From Delphinus delphis (Eukaryota; Chordata; Mammalia; Artiodactyla; Delphinidae), in assembly GCF_949987515.2 (NCBI RefSeq), contig NC_082689.1, positions 62,391,246-62,455,245 on the forward strand: DNA of 64,000 bases, in the 5' to 3' direction. Of this stretch, positions 46,395 to 58,195 are shown piece after piece. The notes under the pieces were generated by a model, which had not been told where the DNA came from, did no database searches, and saw only the letters and a program-made list of their open reading frames with translations. Both the position numbers and the translations under genes were made by a program. Within the stretch, counting starts at the first letter, position 1. Each line of letters begins with the position of its first letter.

Positions 46395-46970
46395 TATAGT
46401 TGAGGGAGGAGGGCTTTGCCGTTCACCTTCCCCCGCGAGGTCTGTGGGTCACACACGCCAAGCCCAGGCCTCGCTCTCCCGCACACCTGCCGGGTACATC
46501 CAGAAGCCAGGGGCAGGGACCTAGTCGGGTGTCGTTTCCCGAGAGGCGCACGTTGGATGCCGATGGGAGCACCAGGCCGGGCCCAACCGGGTCCCAGGGC
46601 TCGTCACTGACCCAGGCCAGAGACCCGCAGCCGTTCTGGCCTCGGCGCCGCTTCCGAGGGCTCTGTCCTCCCGCCCACTCCGGACGCCTGCGCCTGCGGG
46701 GGAGGACCGCCCCACTCGCACGCCTGGCCTTGACTTCCCGCGCAGGCGCATCCTCCCTTCTCCGGCACCACAGCCCACAGCTGCGCGTTCTTCGTTCCTC
46801 GGCTACGACTGTTGTCACTTCCGGCGGCGTTGCTAAGCAACTGCGCGGTTTAGCGGAAACTTCGGCGTCGGAAACGCCTTTTTAAGTCTGAGAGCGCCAT
46901 GGGTACCTCAGAGATGCTGGTGCGGCTCGGAAGGCGCTGTGGACGGGCCAAGGAAAGCACGGGTGAGCTA
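46395..46970. promoter_or_regulatory. CpG island, probable bidirectional promoter PHOSPHO2/CFAP210
   Basis: GC- and CpG-rich block between divergent genes. CFAP210 starts at its right edge (46899, +), and PHOSPHO2 5' exons must start at or left of it (-). 'cacttccgg' near 46817 is an ETS-type motif often seen in divergent housekeeping or ciliary promoters. No TATA box was noticed. Small CpG-island frames here are not genes. Confidence 0.85.
46899..46962 (+). CDS. CFAP210: CFAP210 (CCDC173) coding exon 1
   Basis: ATG at 46899 in a strong context (GCGCCATGG). It encodes 21 residues (MGTSEMLVRLGRRCGRAKEST) and one base of codon 22, then donor GTGAGC at 46963. The next exon starts in the matching phase, giving Glu22. 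Recognised by its join to the later coiled-coil exons, its position head-to-head with PHOSPHO2, and similarity to the N-terminus of mammalian CCDC173. Confidence 0.9.
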
Positions 46971-48467
46971 AAATGGTCCATCCCACCACAGGGATTGTTT
47001 CTGGTCTCCAGGCATGGAGTGAGAGGCGAGCGTGCCTTTCCTTCTGAAACGGGCTCCACCAAGCCAAAAACAGCACCGTGGGCATCGTCGGGCTCTGTGT
47101 AAATTAGACAGTTTTGCCCTTGGATGAATGGGTAGGTGGGGAAAGTATACAGAAATAAGGGTAGAGAAAAAGAAGTCAGAGACTCCCAGTTGACCAGCTG
47201 GCCCGATATTCAGGCTGTGCCGTTGCCGGTCCAAGAGTCTGGTGTTTGCTGAATTTTCTCGCACTTAAGCTTCGTTATTCATTGAGTGAATCGGAATGTA
47301 TTTTGGAAATATCAGTGACCTCATTGGAGTCTTGACTCTGCTGTGAACCTACTGAGTACTCTAAGGAAAGTGTCTGAAGGAAAATCTCAATTTCTTCAAC
47401 TAAAATGAAAGTAAGGTCTCATCCTAAGGCTTATACTTTGATAGAGTGTGAAAATAATGCTACTTAAGGTATTGTAATTCACATGACCTTTTATAAAAAT
47501 TTGATTTTGTAATAGAAGTAGCCTAGTGAGACATTTAAAGATCTCTTTATTAATTCCAGTGATTTTAGTTTCTTAAGATTGTAAATTCCCAATTAATGTT
47601 CTCATGGTGACAGAACCTTGGGAACTTGGACTATCTTCATGTCATCTCCTGAGCTTCTGTAGCAATAGAGTCCCTTGTGCCAAATGCTGAGTGAGAGCCA
47701 GCCAGTCTCCCATCAAGTGGACACTAGTGGGTATTTATGCTGTGGAGGGCTTAAGAAGTAGCAGCAGAAGGTCATGACATGTAGGAGAGAGACAGTACCC
47801 ATGTGGCATGTATTGAAAAAGCAAAATTACGCTCACATATTCACTTTCCTGTATATAAAGTGCTGCATTAAATCAAAAAGAACAACAGCAAAAATTGTCA
47901 AAATCAATTTTTGAGAACTCAGGAAACCAAAAGCTTGCAACAATTGGGGAGTGTTTATCAAGACAAATAACTGAATCTTGGTAAGAACAATGAGGCTTTT
48001 TGCACTTTAACTTGTTCTAGTCCCCTTCTTTCTCCCTGCCCTATGGTAGTCTAGAAAACCACTGTGATCACAGTGAAATCCAGTGGCTTAGCAGCCTGTG
48101 GAGGGAGCAAAATAGCGTTGAACCCCTTCCAAATCCCATTTCCCAGATAACTTATTATTTGAGCTGTCTGGCAGTTCCTTGGAAAGTCCCACTTGCAAGA
48201 CTTGTCTTTATTTGACCTGATTCAGAGCTCACCAGTTATGTTTGTTAAAACAATCAGTGGCAATTTTTAAAAGTTTTAATTGCTTCACTTCTCCAACAGC
48301 CATTACTAGCATTGTGTGAAGGTCGCTGTGAGGTAGGAATCATGGAAATAAGACTGCCCTCTGAGAACTGAACTCTGCATCAATGGAGTAAAGCATGGAT
48401 ATGTGAAATCATTCATAGCTCGGAGGTCAATCAGGGCTCTCCTGATCCTCAAAGATATGAGGGAACT

Positions 48468-48787
48468 GGGACTTTCTTGGTGGCGCAGTGGTTAGGAATC
48501 CGCCTGCCAATGCAGGGGACATGGGTTTGAGCCCTGGTCCGGAAGACCCCACATGCTGCGGAGTAACTAAGCCTGTGCGCCATAACTACTGAGCCCGCGG
48601 GCCACAACTACTGAAGCCCGCGTGCCTAGAGCCCGTGCTCCGCAACAAGAGAAGCCACCACAATGAGAAGCCCACATACTGCAACGAAGAGTAGCCCCCG
48701 CTCGCCATAGCTAGACAAAGCCCATGTGCAGCAACGAAGACCCAACGCAGCCAAAAATAAAAAATAAACATATTTATAAGAAAAAAA
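48468..48787 (+). mobile_element. CHR-type SINE, sense, perfect 17-bp target duplication
   Basis: 'gggactttcttggtggcgcagtgg' head and an A-rich tail. Identical flanks 'aaagatatgagggaact' at 48451-48467 and 48788-48804. Confidence 0.96.
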
Positions 48788-49213
48788 AAAGATATGAGGG
48801 AACTTGGCCCAACTTTTGTTAACCTGAGATAGTAAAAAGCCTTTCCCAAACTTTCCATGGATTGTCCTATTTTTCCTGCTGCTTTTGTGGTGGTTCTCTT
48901 GGTTCTCCTCCTGTATCAGAGTTCATGAAAAGTTCTTGAATAAAATATCTCATGAATGTAGTTACTCTACAGAAGATTAAGGTGTCATGAGGGATCACAT
49001 TGTTCACTACACAGCTTTTTGGCATCTTGTTTTCCTGCCACTGCTGCCAAAGCTTGCTCACCACTGTATACTTTGTAAGGAGCAGCTCCTGCCAGTATGG
49101 GCTATTTGGTCTACCCAGCCCCTTTAGTATTTTGGAAAATTAAATTGTCTCCATTTTATTTCACATCTTAAAGAATTAGAATGACTCTTGGGTCAGAGAA
49201 AGAAAAGCATATT

Positions 49214-49563
49214 TTTTTTCATAAATTTATTAATTTATTTTTGGCTGTGTTGGGTTTTTGTTGCTGCGTGTGGGCTTTGTCTAGTTGTGGTGAGCTGGGG
49301 CCACTCTTCGTTGCGGTGCGTGGGCTTCTCATTGCAGTAGCTTTTCTTGTTGCAGAGCACAGGCTCTAGGTGCAGGGGCTTCAGTAGTTGTGGCACACGG
49401 CCTCAGTAGTTGTGGCTCATGGGCTGTAGAGCACAGGCTCAGTAGTTGTGGCACACAGGCTCAGCTGCTCTGTGGCATGTGGGATCTTCCCAGACCAGGG
49501 CTCGAACCCGTGTCCCCTGCATTGGCAGGCTGGTTCTTAACCACTGCGCCACCAGGGATGTCC
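49214..49563 (-). mobile_element. CHR-type SINE, antisense, 14-bp target duplication
   Basis: 'tttggctgtgttgggtttttg' to head inverse 'ccactgcgccaccaggga'. Identical flanks 'aagaaaagcatatt' at 49200-49213 and 49564-49577. Confidence 0.96.
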
Positions 49564-50092
49564 AAGAAAAGCATATTAATATGCCTAACAATATGCTAAT
49601 CCAAAGGCAGGTGGCTTAATCTAATGGCCTTTGTTTATGTAGCTTCTAATTGTAAGTAACACAAACCAAGTTGAGCCAGTTTAGGTGAAGCAAAGGAAAA
49701 TTGTTACAAGGCTATAAGGATGTATTGGTCAGGACTCTTTGGTTACAAGTGACTGATCTAATTCACTGTAGTTAAAAGGGGAATATTTTGGCTCACATAC
49801 CTGTGAATTTAGGTATAACTCGATCCAGGACACTATTCTACTTCTCAGCTTTGCTTGTCTTTATTCTGCATGTGGAGACTTGGTATATGGTAGGCAAGAT
49901 GGTACCTGTGGTTCTAAACTCACATTTTAGGTTAACAACCAAATTCTCACTCCCATCAACTTTAATTCAAACCCCAAGAAGACTCTAATTGTCCTAGTAG
50001 CTTTTCTCTTAGTATCTTTCTGGAGCCACATGATTTCTTGCCTCTGCTTTTCTACTTCTGTTTCATTCTTCTAATAAAAGCAGTAAAAATAA

Positions 50093-50350
50093 TAATAATT
50101 AATATTTATTGAGAACATATTGTGTGCCAGGCACTCTTCTAAATTCTTTACATATATTACTTCATCTGATTCTTACACCAGCTATATAAAATGAAGTAGG
50201 TACTATTAGTATTTCCATATTGCAATTAAGGGGTTAGATTTAGTGGGTTAAATAATTTTGTCTAGATTCACATAGTTCATATGTGGTGTGTTCAGAAAAG
50301 GTCCAGGTTGTCTGTCTCCAGAGTCCACACTCTTACCCACTGTGCTTTAT
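50093..50350 (-). mobile_element. MIR, antisense
   Basis: 'atttattgagaacatattgtgtgccaggcac', 'aaaatgaagtaggtactattag' and 'ccagagtccacactcttacccactgtgc' give a full inverse MIR. Confidence 0.85.
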
Positions 50351-51494
50351 TGCCTTTGTTAGGCCTGCGACCACCCACCATTATTCAAATGTATTTCCTA
50401 TTTTGGTAAATTCTTCTCCTTACAAGTTCTACCTCCTTAAAGCAGAAGGCATTTTTTTCTGCCTCCCTTGCAGCTAGGGTGCAGGCATAAGACCAAGACT
50501 CAGCTGGTCAATTGTATGTGTGCTAGATTTACATTCTGAAGAGAGCATATGAGGAAAGAAACAGCATGTTGAATACATTTTCTGGGGAGAGTGGCAGCAA
50601 AAGTGTACCAATTCCAGAGTACTCGTGAAGGTTCACATATATAGTGTCCAGTGGAGCAAGTTATAAGTGGGGCAAGTTGAGGTGCCTACCCAATGCCAGT
50701 TGCTGTGAATCTTCACTGGAACCTCACAATGTGGTCTGTGTGATATTTGTATGTATATCTTCTAAGGGTAACTCTCTGGCTCTCTGAGAGATTCAGTAGG
50801 CTATCTAATATCCCTTAATGAATTCCTTTTCTGCTTAAACTAGCTAGAATGAGTTTGGGTGTTTATAAGTAAGAACTTCAGTTGATTAAAAGGGTAGGAA
50901 CATTTTTTAGAGAAGAGCTGTTATGAGCTCCATTGTGTCATTTAGGATGCTTGTGAATTCATTTCACTGTATACCCAGCTCAATCATGTTTAAAAATAAG
51001 GAAATTTATTTGCTCATATAACAGGAACTCCAGCCTTTGGGTCTGATTAATCTAGCAGCATAATGAAATCCTCATTGCCCCAGGGTCTTCCTTTGTTTCT
51101 TCTTTGTGTTTCACAGTTCACAGCTTCATCCTAAGGCTGCTTCCTCTTGTGGTCAAAGGATGGGTGCTTGTCTGGCCTTCATGCTTCCTCGTTCGTATCT
51201 AGCCTGAGAGTCACTCTCAGATGTCTCTCCCAGAAGTACAAGCAAGAACTTTTCTAAAAGTCTCATAACTCTTGTCCTATTTATTTTCTTACTACAGGAA
51301 TAATTATTGTCAAGGGAGATGCAAGTATTCTTAAATTAATGAGGCCCACCCCAAGACTGAGACTGTAGTCAGTTCTCCAAATTACATTGCTGTTACTCAG
51401 TTAGGAAGGGGTTATATAGAGTAGACAAGTGCAATGTCTACAACCCCAAAAGATGAACATTCCCCAAAGTTATCCACTTATAAACTGCTGCTTG

Positions 51495-51690
51495 ATTAAC
51501 TTAGAAAATGCTTTTATAACAACCTGTTGGGGTAGGTATTATTGATCTCAACTTTAAAGATGTTGATACTGAGACTCCAAGAAGTTAAATGACTTGCCCA
51601 AGTTACACAGTAAGGAATTGACTAAGTAAGGACTCAAATCTATGTCTTCTGATTTCAAGGTCTTGTATACTTTCCACTTATTCCCAGCTG
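51495..51690 (-). mobile_element. MIR, antisense
   Basis: 'tgttggggtaggtattattg', 'agttaaatgacttgcccaagttacacag', 'gactcaaatctatgtcttctg' follow the inverse MIR. Confidence 0.8.
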
Positions 51691-51821
51691 TTCTTAAGAT
51701 AACAAGAATAAAATTATTCTTTGAAACAACTTCCACATATCATGCCAATATAGAAATGTGTGAGAAAAAATATCAAACTCTTCTCAAAAGTTTTTAATAC
51801 TTATTTTAAAAAATTTATTAG

Positions 51822-52048
51822 AAGTAAAGAACTGTGAAGAAGATCAAGTCCTCTATCCACCTCTTCTGCCTAGCAAAGTAGATCTCCGGCAGGTCACCAT
51901 AATTCCACACAATGAGTGGGAAAGGATTCGAGATAGCCTTGACAGTTTGACAAGAGAAGCAGCACGCCTTCGTGCAGAAAGAAAGGCAAAGAAAGAAATG
52001 CATTTCCGATCCCAAGAAGTGGTAAAACATTGGACTAATACATATGCA
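51822..52048 (+). CDS. CFAP210: CFAP210 coding exon 2
   Basis: 227 bp, entering in phase 1 (GAA Glu22) and leaving in phase 0 at donor GTAAGT (52049). Encodes residues 22-97, including 'LYPPLLPSKVDLRQVT', 'NEWERIRDSL' and '..EVVKHWTNTYA'. The second half is charged and heptad-like, in keeping with the long coiled coils of this axonemal microtubule inner protein. The acceptor '..aaaaaatttattag' has a poor pyrimidine tract, so exon usage may depend on other signals. Confidence 0.93.
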
Positions 52049-53265
52049 GTAAGTATTAACCACCCAGGAGTACGTGTGCACTGAAGACTTACTCTTGTTT
52101 CTTAGTGCTCTTTTATAAGTATTTTTAACATAGAAAATATCATTAAAATGCATTGAAACACATTTTCAACAGCTTTATTTAGGTATAAGTGACATACAAT
52201 AACCTGGACATATTTAAAGTGTACATATTTAAGATTTGACATATTTATATAGCCCTGAAACCATTATTATAATTAAGATAATGAATATATTCATCACCAT
52301 AAAAAAGTTTCCTCATACCCCATTTTATTCCCTCTCACTCCTCCCCATGCCCCCTCCGGTATCTCCAGACAACCACTGATCTGCTGTCTATTATAAATTT
52401 CACTCAGCACAATTATTTTGAAATTCTTTCATGTTTTTGTATCAATTATTCATTCATTTTTATTGCTGAGTGGTATTCCATTATATGGATATATCACAAT
52501 TTGTTTATCTGCTCAGTTGTTGATAGTTTGACATCAAGCAAATATTGACGTTTGAGCTGTTTCCAATTTTTGGCTATTATAAATAAAGCTGCTTATGAAC
52601 ATTTGTGTATAAGTCTATGTATGGACATATGCTTTCATTTCTTTGGGGTAAATATCTTGGTATAGAATCATATGATAGCTGTACATTTAATTTTGTAACA
52701 TTTAACTTCCAAGCTCTTTCCCAAAGTAGTCGTAATTTTACATTCCCTCCAGCGGTGTATGATAGTTCTAATTCATATTAGAACACATAGTTCTAATATG
52801 TGTTTCCTCCACATATTTGCTGAATTGCTATGTTCAGTCTTTTTAACTATAGACTTTCTAATAGGTGTGAAGTATCTCATTATAATTTTAATTTCTCTAA
52901 TTACAGTGATGTTGAACATCTTTTCATGAACTCATTTTCTATCTGTATATCTTCTTTGGTGAAATGTCTGTTCAGATCTTTTGCTGGGTTTGTCTTCTTA
53001 TTGAGTTTAGAGAATTTTAAAATATATTCTGAATACAAGTCCTTTATTAGATATTTGATTTGAAAATATTTTCTCCCAGTTCATGGCTTGGCTTTATATT
53101 CCATTACAGTGTCTTTCTAAGAGCAGAGTTTTTAATTTTAATGAAGTCCAGTTTATCGATTTTTCTTGTATGGATCATCCTTTTAGTGACTTACCTAAGA
53201 AATTTTTGCCTAACTCAAGATCACAAAGATTTTCTTCTGTGTTTAAGTTTAAAGTTTTAGGTCTT

Positions 53266-53279
53266 TTATATATATATAT

Positions 53280-53325
<46 letters not shown>

Positions 53326-53352
53326 GTATATATATATATATAAAATATATAT
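53266..53352. repeat. (TA)n array inside the L1
   Basis: About 85 bases of TA with scattered 'cat'/'gtat' interruptions. Confidence 0.95.
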
Positions 53353-54119
53353 ATCGTCTATATTTAGAAGTGAGGTATGGATTGATGTTTTTTTTTTGCA
53401 TATGAATATCCAATTGTTTCAGCACAGTTTGTTGAAAAGACTGTTCTTTCCCCCACTGAATTGCCTTTGCACATTTGTTGAAAATCTGGTTGTCCATATA
53501 TGTGCAGGGGGAATTTCTGGACTCTGCTGTTCCATTGATCTATTCATCTATCTCTATTTCAATAACACACTGATCTGAGAATTGTAGCTTTAATAATAAG
53601 TCTTGAAATCAGATAGTATTAGTCCTCCCACTTTGTTCTTTTTCAAAGTTGTTCTGGCTATTCTGGGTCCTTTGCGCTTCTACATGAATTTTGGAATCAG
53701 CTTGTCAATTTCTACGAAAAAGCCAGCTGGGATTTTGTTTGGGATTGTGTTGAATTTCTAGATCAGTTTGGAGAGAATTTACATTTTGACAGTATTGAGT
53801 CTTCTGACCCATGAACACAGTGTTTTTCTTCCATTTGTATAGGTCTTATTTAATTTATGTCAGCAATATTTTATAGTTTTTAGGGTATAGGTCTTATTCA
53901 TATTTATCCCTAAGTAATTACTATTTTTATGTATTATAAATGATTTTTTAACATTTCAATTTGTTATTCATTGTTAGCTATAGAAATACAGTTAACTTTT
54001 TCTACGTTGATCTTGTATCTTGCAACACTGTTAACCTCACTTATTAGTTCTAGTAGCTTTTTTATAGATTCCATCAGATTTTCTCCATAGACAATCATGA
54101 TGTCAGAAAGTAAAGACAG

Positions 54120-54234
54120 GGACTTCTCTGGCGGTTCAGTGGTTGAGACTCCGTGCTTCCACTGCAGGGGGCACGGGTTCCATCCCTGGTCAGGGAACTA
54201 AGATCTCTCATGCTGCAGAGCACAGCCAAAAAAA
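54120..54234 (+). mobile_element. Short CHR-type SINE, sense
   Basis: A 115-bp form: 'gacttctctggcggttcagtgg' head, 'ggttccatccctggtcaggg', 'cacagccaaaaaa' tail, without the long repeated body. Flanks 'aagtaaagacag' (54108-54119) and 'aagttaaagacag' (54235-54247) mark insertion into the L1. Confidence 0.93.
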
Positions 54235-55239
54235 AAGTTAAAGACAGTTTTACAAATTTTACTTCCTTCTTTCCAATCTGGGTGCCTTTTAGTTCTTTCT
54301 TTTTTTTCTTTTTCTTTTTGACTTATTGTACAGGAATGGATGTTAGATTTTTAAAGTGCTTTTCTTTTGCTTATATCTATTGAGGTAATCATGAAGTTTT
54401 AATTTTTCATTTTGTTATATGGTGTATTTCATTCATTATTTTCAAATATTGAACCAAGCTTGCATTCCTGGGATAAACGTCTGCTGGTCATGACGTATTA
54501 TCTTTTTGATGGATTCAGTTTGTTAAAATGTTAATTTTTGCGTCCATGTTCATGGGGGATATTGGTCTGTAGTTTTCTTGAAATGTCTTTGTCTGGTTTG
54601 GGTATCAGGGTAATGCTGGTTATTGTTGTGATGGAGGATTGCACAAAAACACAGGATTTGAAACTGAGGAACCAAGGAGCTTCTTGAGGAATCAAGGCAG
54701 CTTCTTTTCAGCTGCCTTTGATTTGTCTCTCTTCCTGTCTTTTTCTAGAACTACATATGTCTTTGCTGTGCCCTTCTTTGTGCTTCTGTAAGATTCTCTA
54801 CCTAAGAGGTACAATAACCTGCAGTTTAGTTCCATGTACATGAGTGGGAAACTACTTCAAAGTGGGGAGGTGTCCTCTAACTCCTTTTACTGTCTCACCT
54901 GGAGGAAAATGCTGAGAAAAGGTGTTCTCATCTCCCACTACACTTTCCTATATCATTTGAGGAACTATAAGGCAGGATTTTCTCCTATTTTCTAGTAGAA
55001 TTTTTAAAATTATGTGGAAGCATAATATCTGTTCAAAGAGTTCTCACCTTTTATTTTTTTCAACATTGCATATTTCCTTACTTTGTTGCAATGTACATTA
55101 TTTGTCTTTGGGAGGGGACACAGAAAGCTTGTGTTACCTTGCTTTAGGAACAGTGTTCATAATTTATTAATTCTTTTTCTTCTAGAAGAGGGAAGAGTTA
55201 TATCATGACTGATATATAAGTAATATATACAATATAATA

Positions 55240-55440
55240 TATGACATTCTGAAAAAGGCAAAACCTATAGGGAAAGAAAACAGATCAGTAGTTGCCAGGG
55301 GGTGCAGGTAGTTGACTCTAACAGGGCATGAGGGAGTTTTTTGGGAGGATGGAACTGTTCTATAAGTGACTTTATGCATTTGTAAAACTGTACACTGAAA
55401 GCATATGTAATTTATACTCTAAAAAACTTGATTTTAGAAA
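55240..55440 (+). mobile_element. Old L1 3' UTR, sense
   Basis: 'cagatcagtagttgccagggg', 'gggaggatggaactgttctataag', 'aactgtacactgaaagcatatg' follow an ancient L1 3' end. Confidence 0.7.
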
Positions 55441-55779
55441 AGCCCGTGGTCTGTAAATAGATGGGGAGTGGAATATACCCCCTGTTTTTTTTTTTCTTCC
55501 AGAAGTACCACAGTATACCTAATACTTTACACCTCCATGGGTGTTAAAGAAGGAAAAGAAATGTAGTAAACGTAGTGGAAATATAATAATAAAAACTGTA
55601 CTATAGGCACAGAGATTGGCAAAATGATACATCATCAGAGAGAGCCTAGAAGCAGTCCTGTGTTATATATGGGAATTTGACATATGCTAGAAATGTCATT
55701 GCAAATCAGAAGGGAAAAGATGGAAATTCAATAACAGATACTGAGATAATCGGCATATGGACAAGATGAAATTTTATCC

Positions 55780-55965
55780 CTATGGTACAGAATATACAAA
55801 AATGAATTTCAGCTGGATTTTAGACCTAAATGTGAAAAGTGAAACAGTAAAACTTTTAAAATAAATCATAGGATATCTTCAAGAATTCAGGGTAAGTAAG
55901 ATTTTCTTAAGACGTAGGAAGTGTGACCCATAAAGGAGAAAAAGACTTCTTCTGACATGGGACAT
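55780..55965 (+). mobile_element. Old L1 ORF2 fragment, sense
   Basis: 'tggattttagacctaaatgtgaaaag', 'aaaacttttaaaataaatcatagg', 'ggaagtgtgacccataaagg' match degraded ORF2. Many stops. Confidence 0.6.
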
Positions 55966-56177
55966 TGGCTACCTCCTCAGGCGTGTAGAAGAACATGTAA
56001 AATATGCCACTGTTGATTTTTTAAAGGAACACAAGTAGTAATATATATATATATATATATTTGTTACTTAAATATAGAAAGGAACTATGGAAGTAAATGC
56101 AAGAAACTAATAGTGGTTATCTTAGAGACTGCAGATGGAAGTTAGGATTGGAGGGAGAGTTCCACTACATACTTTTG

Positions 56178-56403
<226 letters not shown>

Positions 56404-56626
56404 CATATACTTTTTTAATATTATGAATTTTGAACCATGTAAATGTGTTAACTACCTAAAAAATTCAATTAAGTATTAGCTCATAAGTGTAACCTCATAT
56501 TTGTTAGTGATATATGCAAATACAATAAAGACTCATAAGGAAAGCTCAAATTATCATATTATATGTTTAATTTTGTAAAGTTAAGTTGAAAAAAGAAAAC
56601 AGACTACTGCTTTTGTCATTTTGTAG

Positions 56627-56800
56627 GGGATGAAAGAACAGAAACTTGAAGCCAAAAAGAAACGTGATAAAGAAATAGAGGCAGAAAGACAAATTCTTGA
56701 TATGGAAGAAGCAATACACCAACAAGGAGAAAGGAAAAAGGCCATTGAATATGCAAAGCAATATCAATTTTACCAGACAGAAAGAGTGAAAAACTTTCAT
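56627..56800 (+). CDS. CFAP210: CFAP210 coding exon 3
   Basis: 174 bp, phase 0 at both ends, after acceptor 'tttgtcattttgtag'. Encodes residues 98-155, starting G-M-K-E-Q-K-L-E and ending V-K-N-F-H. It is extremely rich in Lys/Glu/Arg with a continuous heptad pattern, expected of a coiled coil lying along ciliary doublet microtubules. The donor after His155 is GTACTACT, a weak site. If intron 3 is retained, the frame runs about 20 codons further to a stop. Confidence 0.95.
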
Positions 56801-56897
56801 GTACTACTTGGGTTTTCTTGTATTTATATATATATATTTAACATATCTATATATAATTAGACTTTATTTTCTTAAAATATTGCAATTTTTTTTGTAG
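56801..56897 (+). other. CFAP210: CFAP210 intron 3, only 97 nt
   Basis: Donor GTACTAC and acceptor 'caattttttttgtag'. The interior is an AT run. Phase and protein continuity (NFH|SGLLLSR) require its removal. Confidence 0.9.
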
Positions 56898-57091
56898 TCA
56901 GGACTTCTTCTTAGTAGAGTTTTGAAAGAACGTGATGCACAGATTGACTTCCAAAAGAGTAAAATAAAATCAGATAAAAAATGGGAGGAACAAGTGAAAC
57001 TCAACGCTGAAAAAGCTTTTAAAGAAGAACAAGAAAAAGCAGAAAAACAACGCAGAGATAGAGTGGCTCTTAGCAAAGATCATTTAAAACA
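56898..57091 (+). CDS. CFAP210: CFAP210 coding exon 4 (last in the window)
   Basis: 194 bp from phase 0 to phase 2, after acceptor 'ttttttttgtag' and before donor GTATGT at 57092. Encodes residues 156-219 and two bases (CA) of codon 220, from 'SGLLLSRVLKERDAQIDF' to '..LSKDHLK'. Still a basic/acidic coiled coil. The mammalian protein is about 550 residues, so roughly 40% lies here. The next exon was not found before 64000, and the gene is cut by the window, not broken. Confidence 0.95.
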
Positions 57092-57274
57092 GTATGTATA
57101 CATAAATTACCTTTTTTGTACTTTCCTCTTTTTCTCATAATGGATATAGCTTTTTTTTTTCCTGATTATAAAAGTAATATATGCTAATATACCTAGTAAG
57201 TAGAAAAAATAAAAAGAAAGAGGTTAAAATCACTATTACCACCTTACCCAGAGATAATATATTGGTTACCATTG

Positions 57275-57695
57275 TTAAAATAATGTTGCATAACAAACAA
57301 CCACACAATCTAGTGGCATTCAGCAGTAAACATTTATTTCTCATGTATCTGTGGGTTGTTTGGGCCTGGCTGGGTAGCTTGTCTTCAAACTGTAGGACTG
57401 GCTGTGTTTCCTTGTTACTGTGAGAAAGGCTCTGATCCTGCTCCATGGGGGCCTCATTCTGAGGTCCAGAATGAAGGGACAGCAAGCACCTGGGGAAAAC
57501 TTTTCTCATGATATTGACAGATGCAAGAGATTGAGCCCAAGCTTGCAAGCACATGGCAAAACTCAAAGTCGAAGGGCAAGGAAATACAGTTGGCCCACCG
57601 TGAGTCTAAAGCAAGTCACGTAACCATGCTGACATCAGTGGGACAGAGGAGTGGACTCCCATGGAAGTGGGAGTGAGAGAGTCATTTTGAACAAT
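57275..57695 (-). mobile_element. Old LTR- or hAT-like repeat, unclassified
   Basis: 'acaaacaaccacacaatctagtggcattcag', 'catttatttctcatgtatctgtggg', 'cttttctcatgatattgacag', 'ggaaatacagttggcccaccgtg' is a familiar interspersed-repeat order, but I cannot name the family safely. Confidence 0.45.
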
Positions 57696-57775
57696 AACCT
57701 AATCCAACACAATAATTTGTTATTGTTTTGGTATGTAGCCATACAGACTTCTTTTTGGTGTTAGTGGTGGAGAGG

Positions 57776-58195
57776 GTCACATTCATTGAGGTATAATTTA
57801 CATTTAAGAAACTTCACCTTTTAAAAAGCATATGGCTACAGCTGATTCACTTTGTTGCAACAGAAACTAACACAATATTGTAAAGCAATTATACTCCAAT
57901 AAAGATATTAAAAAATAAAAATAAAAAGCATATTGGTGCATAACCACCCCCAAATCAAGATACAGAACACTTGATCGCCCCAGAAAGTTCTCTTGTACCC
58001 CTTTGCATGAAATTCTATCCCCTGCCCTCAGCCTGTGGCAGTCACTGATCCACTGATACAGACTTTTTTTTCTGAGCATGTGTACTCACATTTTATAAAA
58101 TAAAATTGGATCCACAGTATTATTTTTTCAAATATTTTTTTCACTTACCAGTATGTAATGAATTCTTGCCATGTTGGTAAATAGAAATCAAACCT
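57776..58195 (-). mobile_element. Old L1 3' UTR, antisense, split by a tiny L1
   Basis: 'attcattgaggtataatttacatttaag' resumes after the insertion with 'ataaccacccccaaatcaagatacagaac' and 'cagcctgtggcagtcactgatccac'. Same type as the start of the 52.2-kb element. Confidence 0.7.
57834..57922 (+). mobile_element. Minimal L1 insertion, 89 bp
   Basis: Only the extreme 3' end of L1 ('gctgattcactttgttgcaac', 'caattatactccaataaag') plus an A-rich tail. Identical flanks 'aaaaagcatat' at 57823-57833 and 57923-57933 prove a separate insertion. Confidence 0.93.

Larger units (their letters stand above)
46963..51821 (+). other. CFAP210: CFAP210 intron 1, 4.9 kb
   Basis: Contains two SINEs, antisense MIRs and faint old repeats (49690-49990 and 50985-51290, both with 'ggctcacat'- or 'gctcatataac'-like openings that I could not classify). 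Unique parts at 47.0-48.4 kb show no exon. Confidence 0.8.
52165..54650 (-). mobile_element. Antisense old L1 (3' UTR and ORF2 part)
   Basis: Starts as the inverse 3' UTR ('agctttatttaggtataagtgacatac'), continues through 'cattcatttttattgctgagtgg' and 'ttttctcccagttcatggcttgg', then inverse ORF2 ('caattgtttcagcacagtttgttgaaaag', 'tcagcttgtcaatttctac', 'cttgcattcctgggataaac'). It is interrupted by a TA array (53266-53352) and a SINE (54120). Confidence 0.85.

Noticed and set aside
46400..46885. 161-codon plus-strand frame upstream of CFAP210
   Set aside because: CpG-island composition, no recognisable domain, and overlapping minus-strand frames of similar quality. It also ends just before the real CFAP210 start in another frame.
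53266..53352. Possible replication origin or CRISPR-like array
   Set aside because: A plain TA microsatellite inside an L1; no spacers and no regular unit beyond 2 bp.
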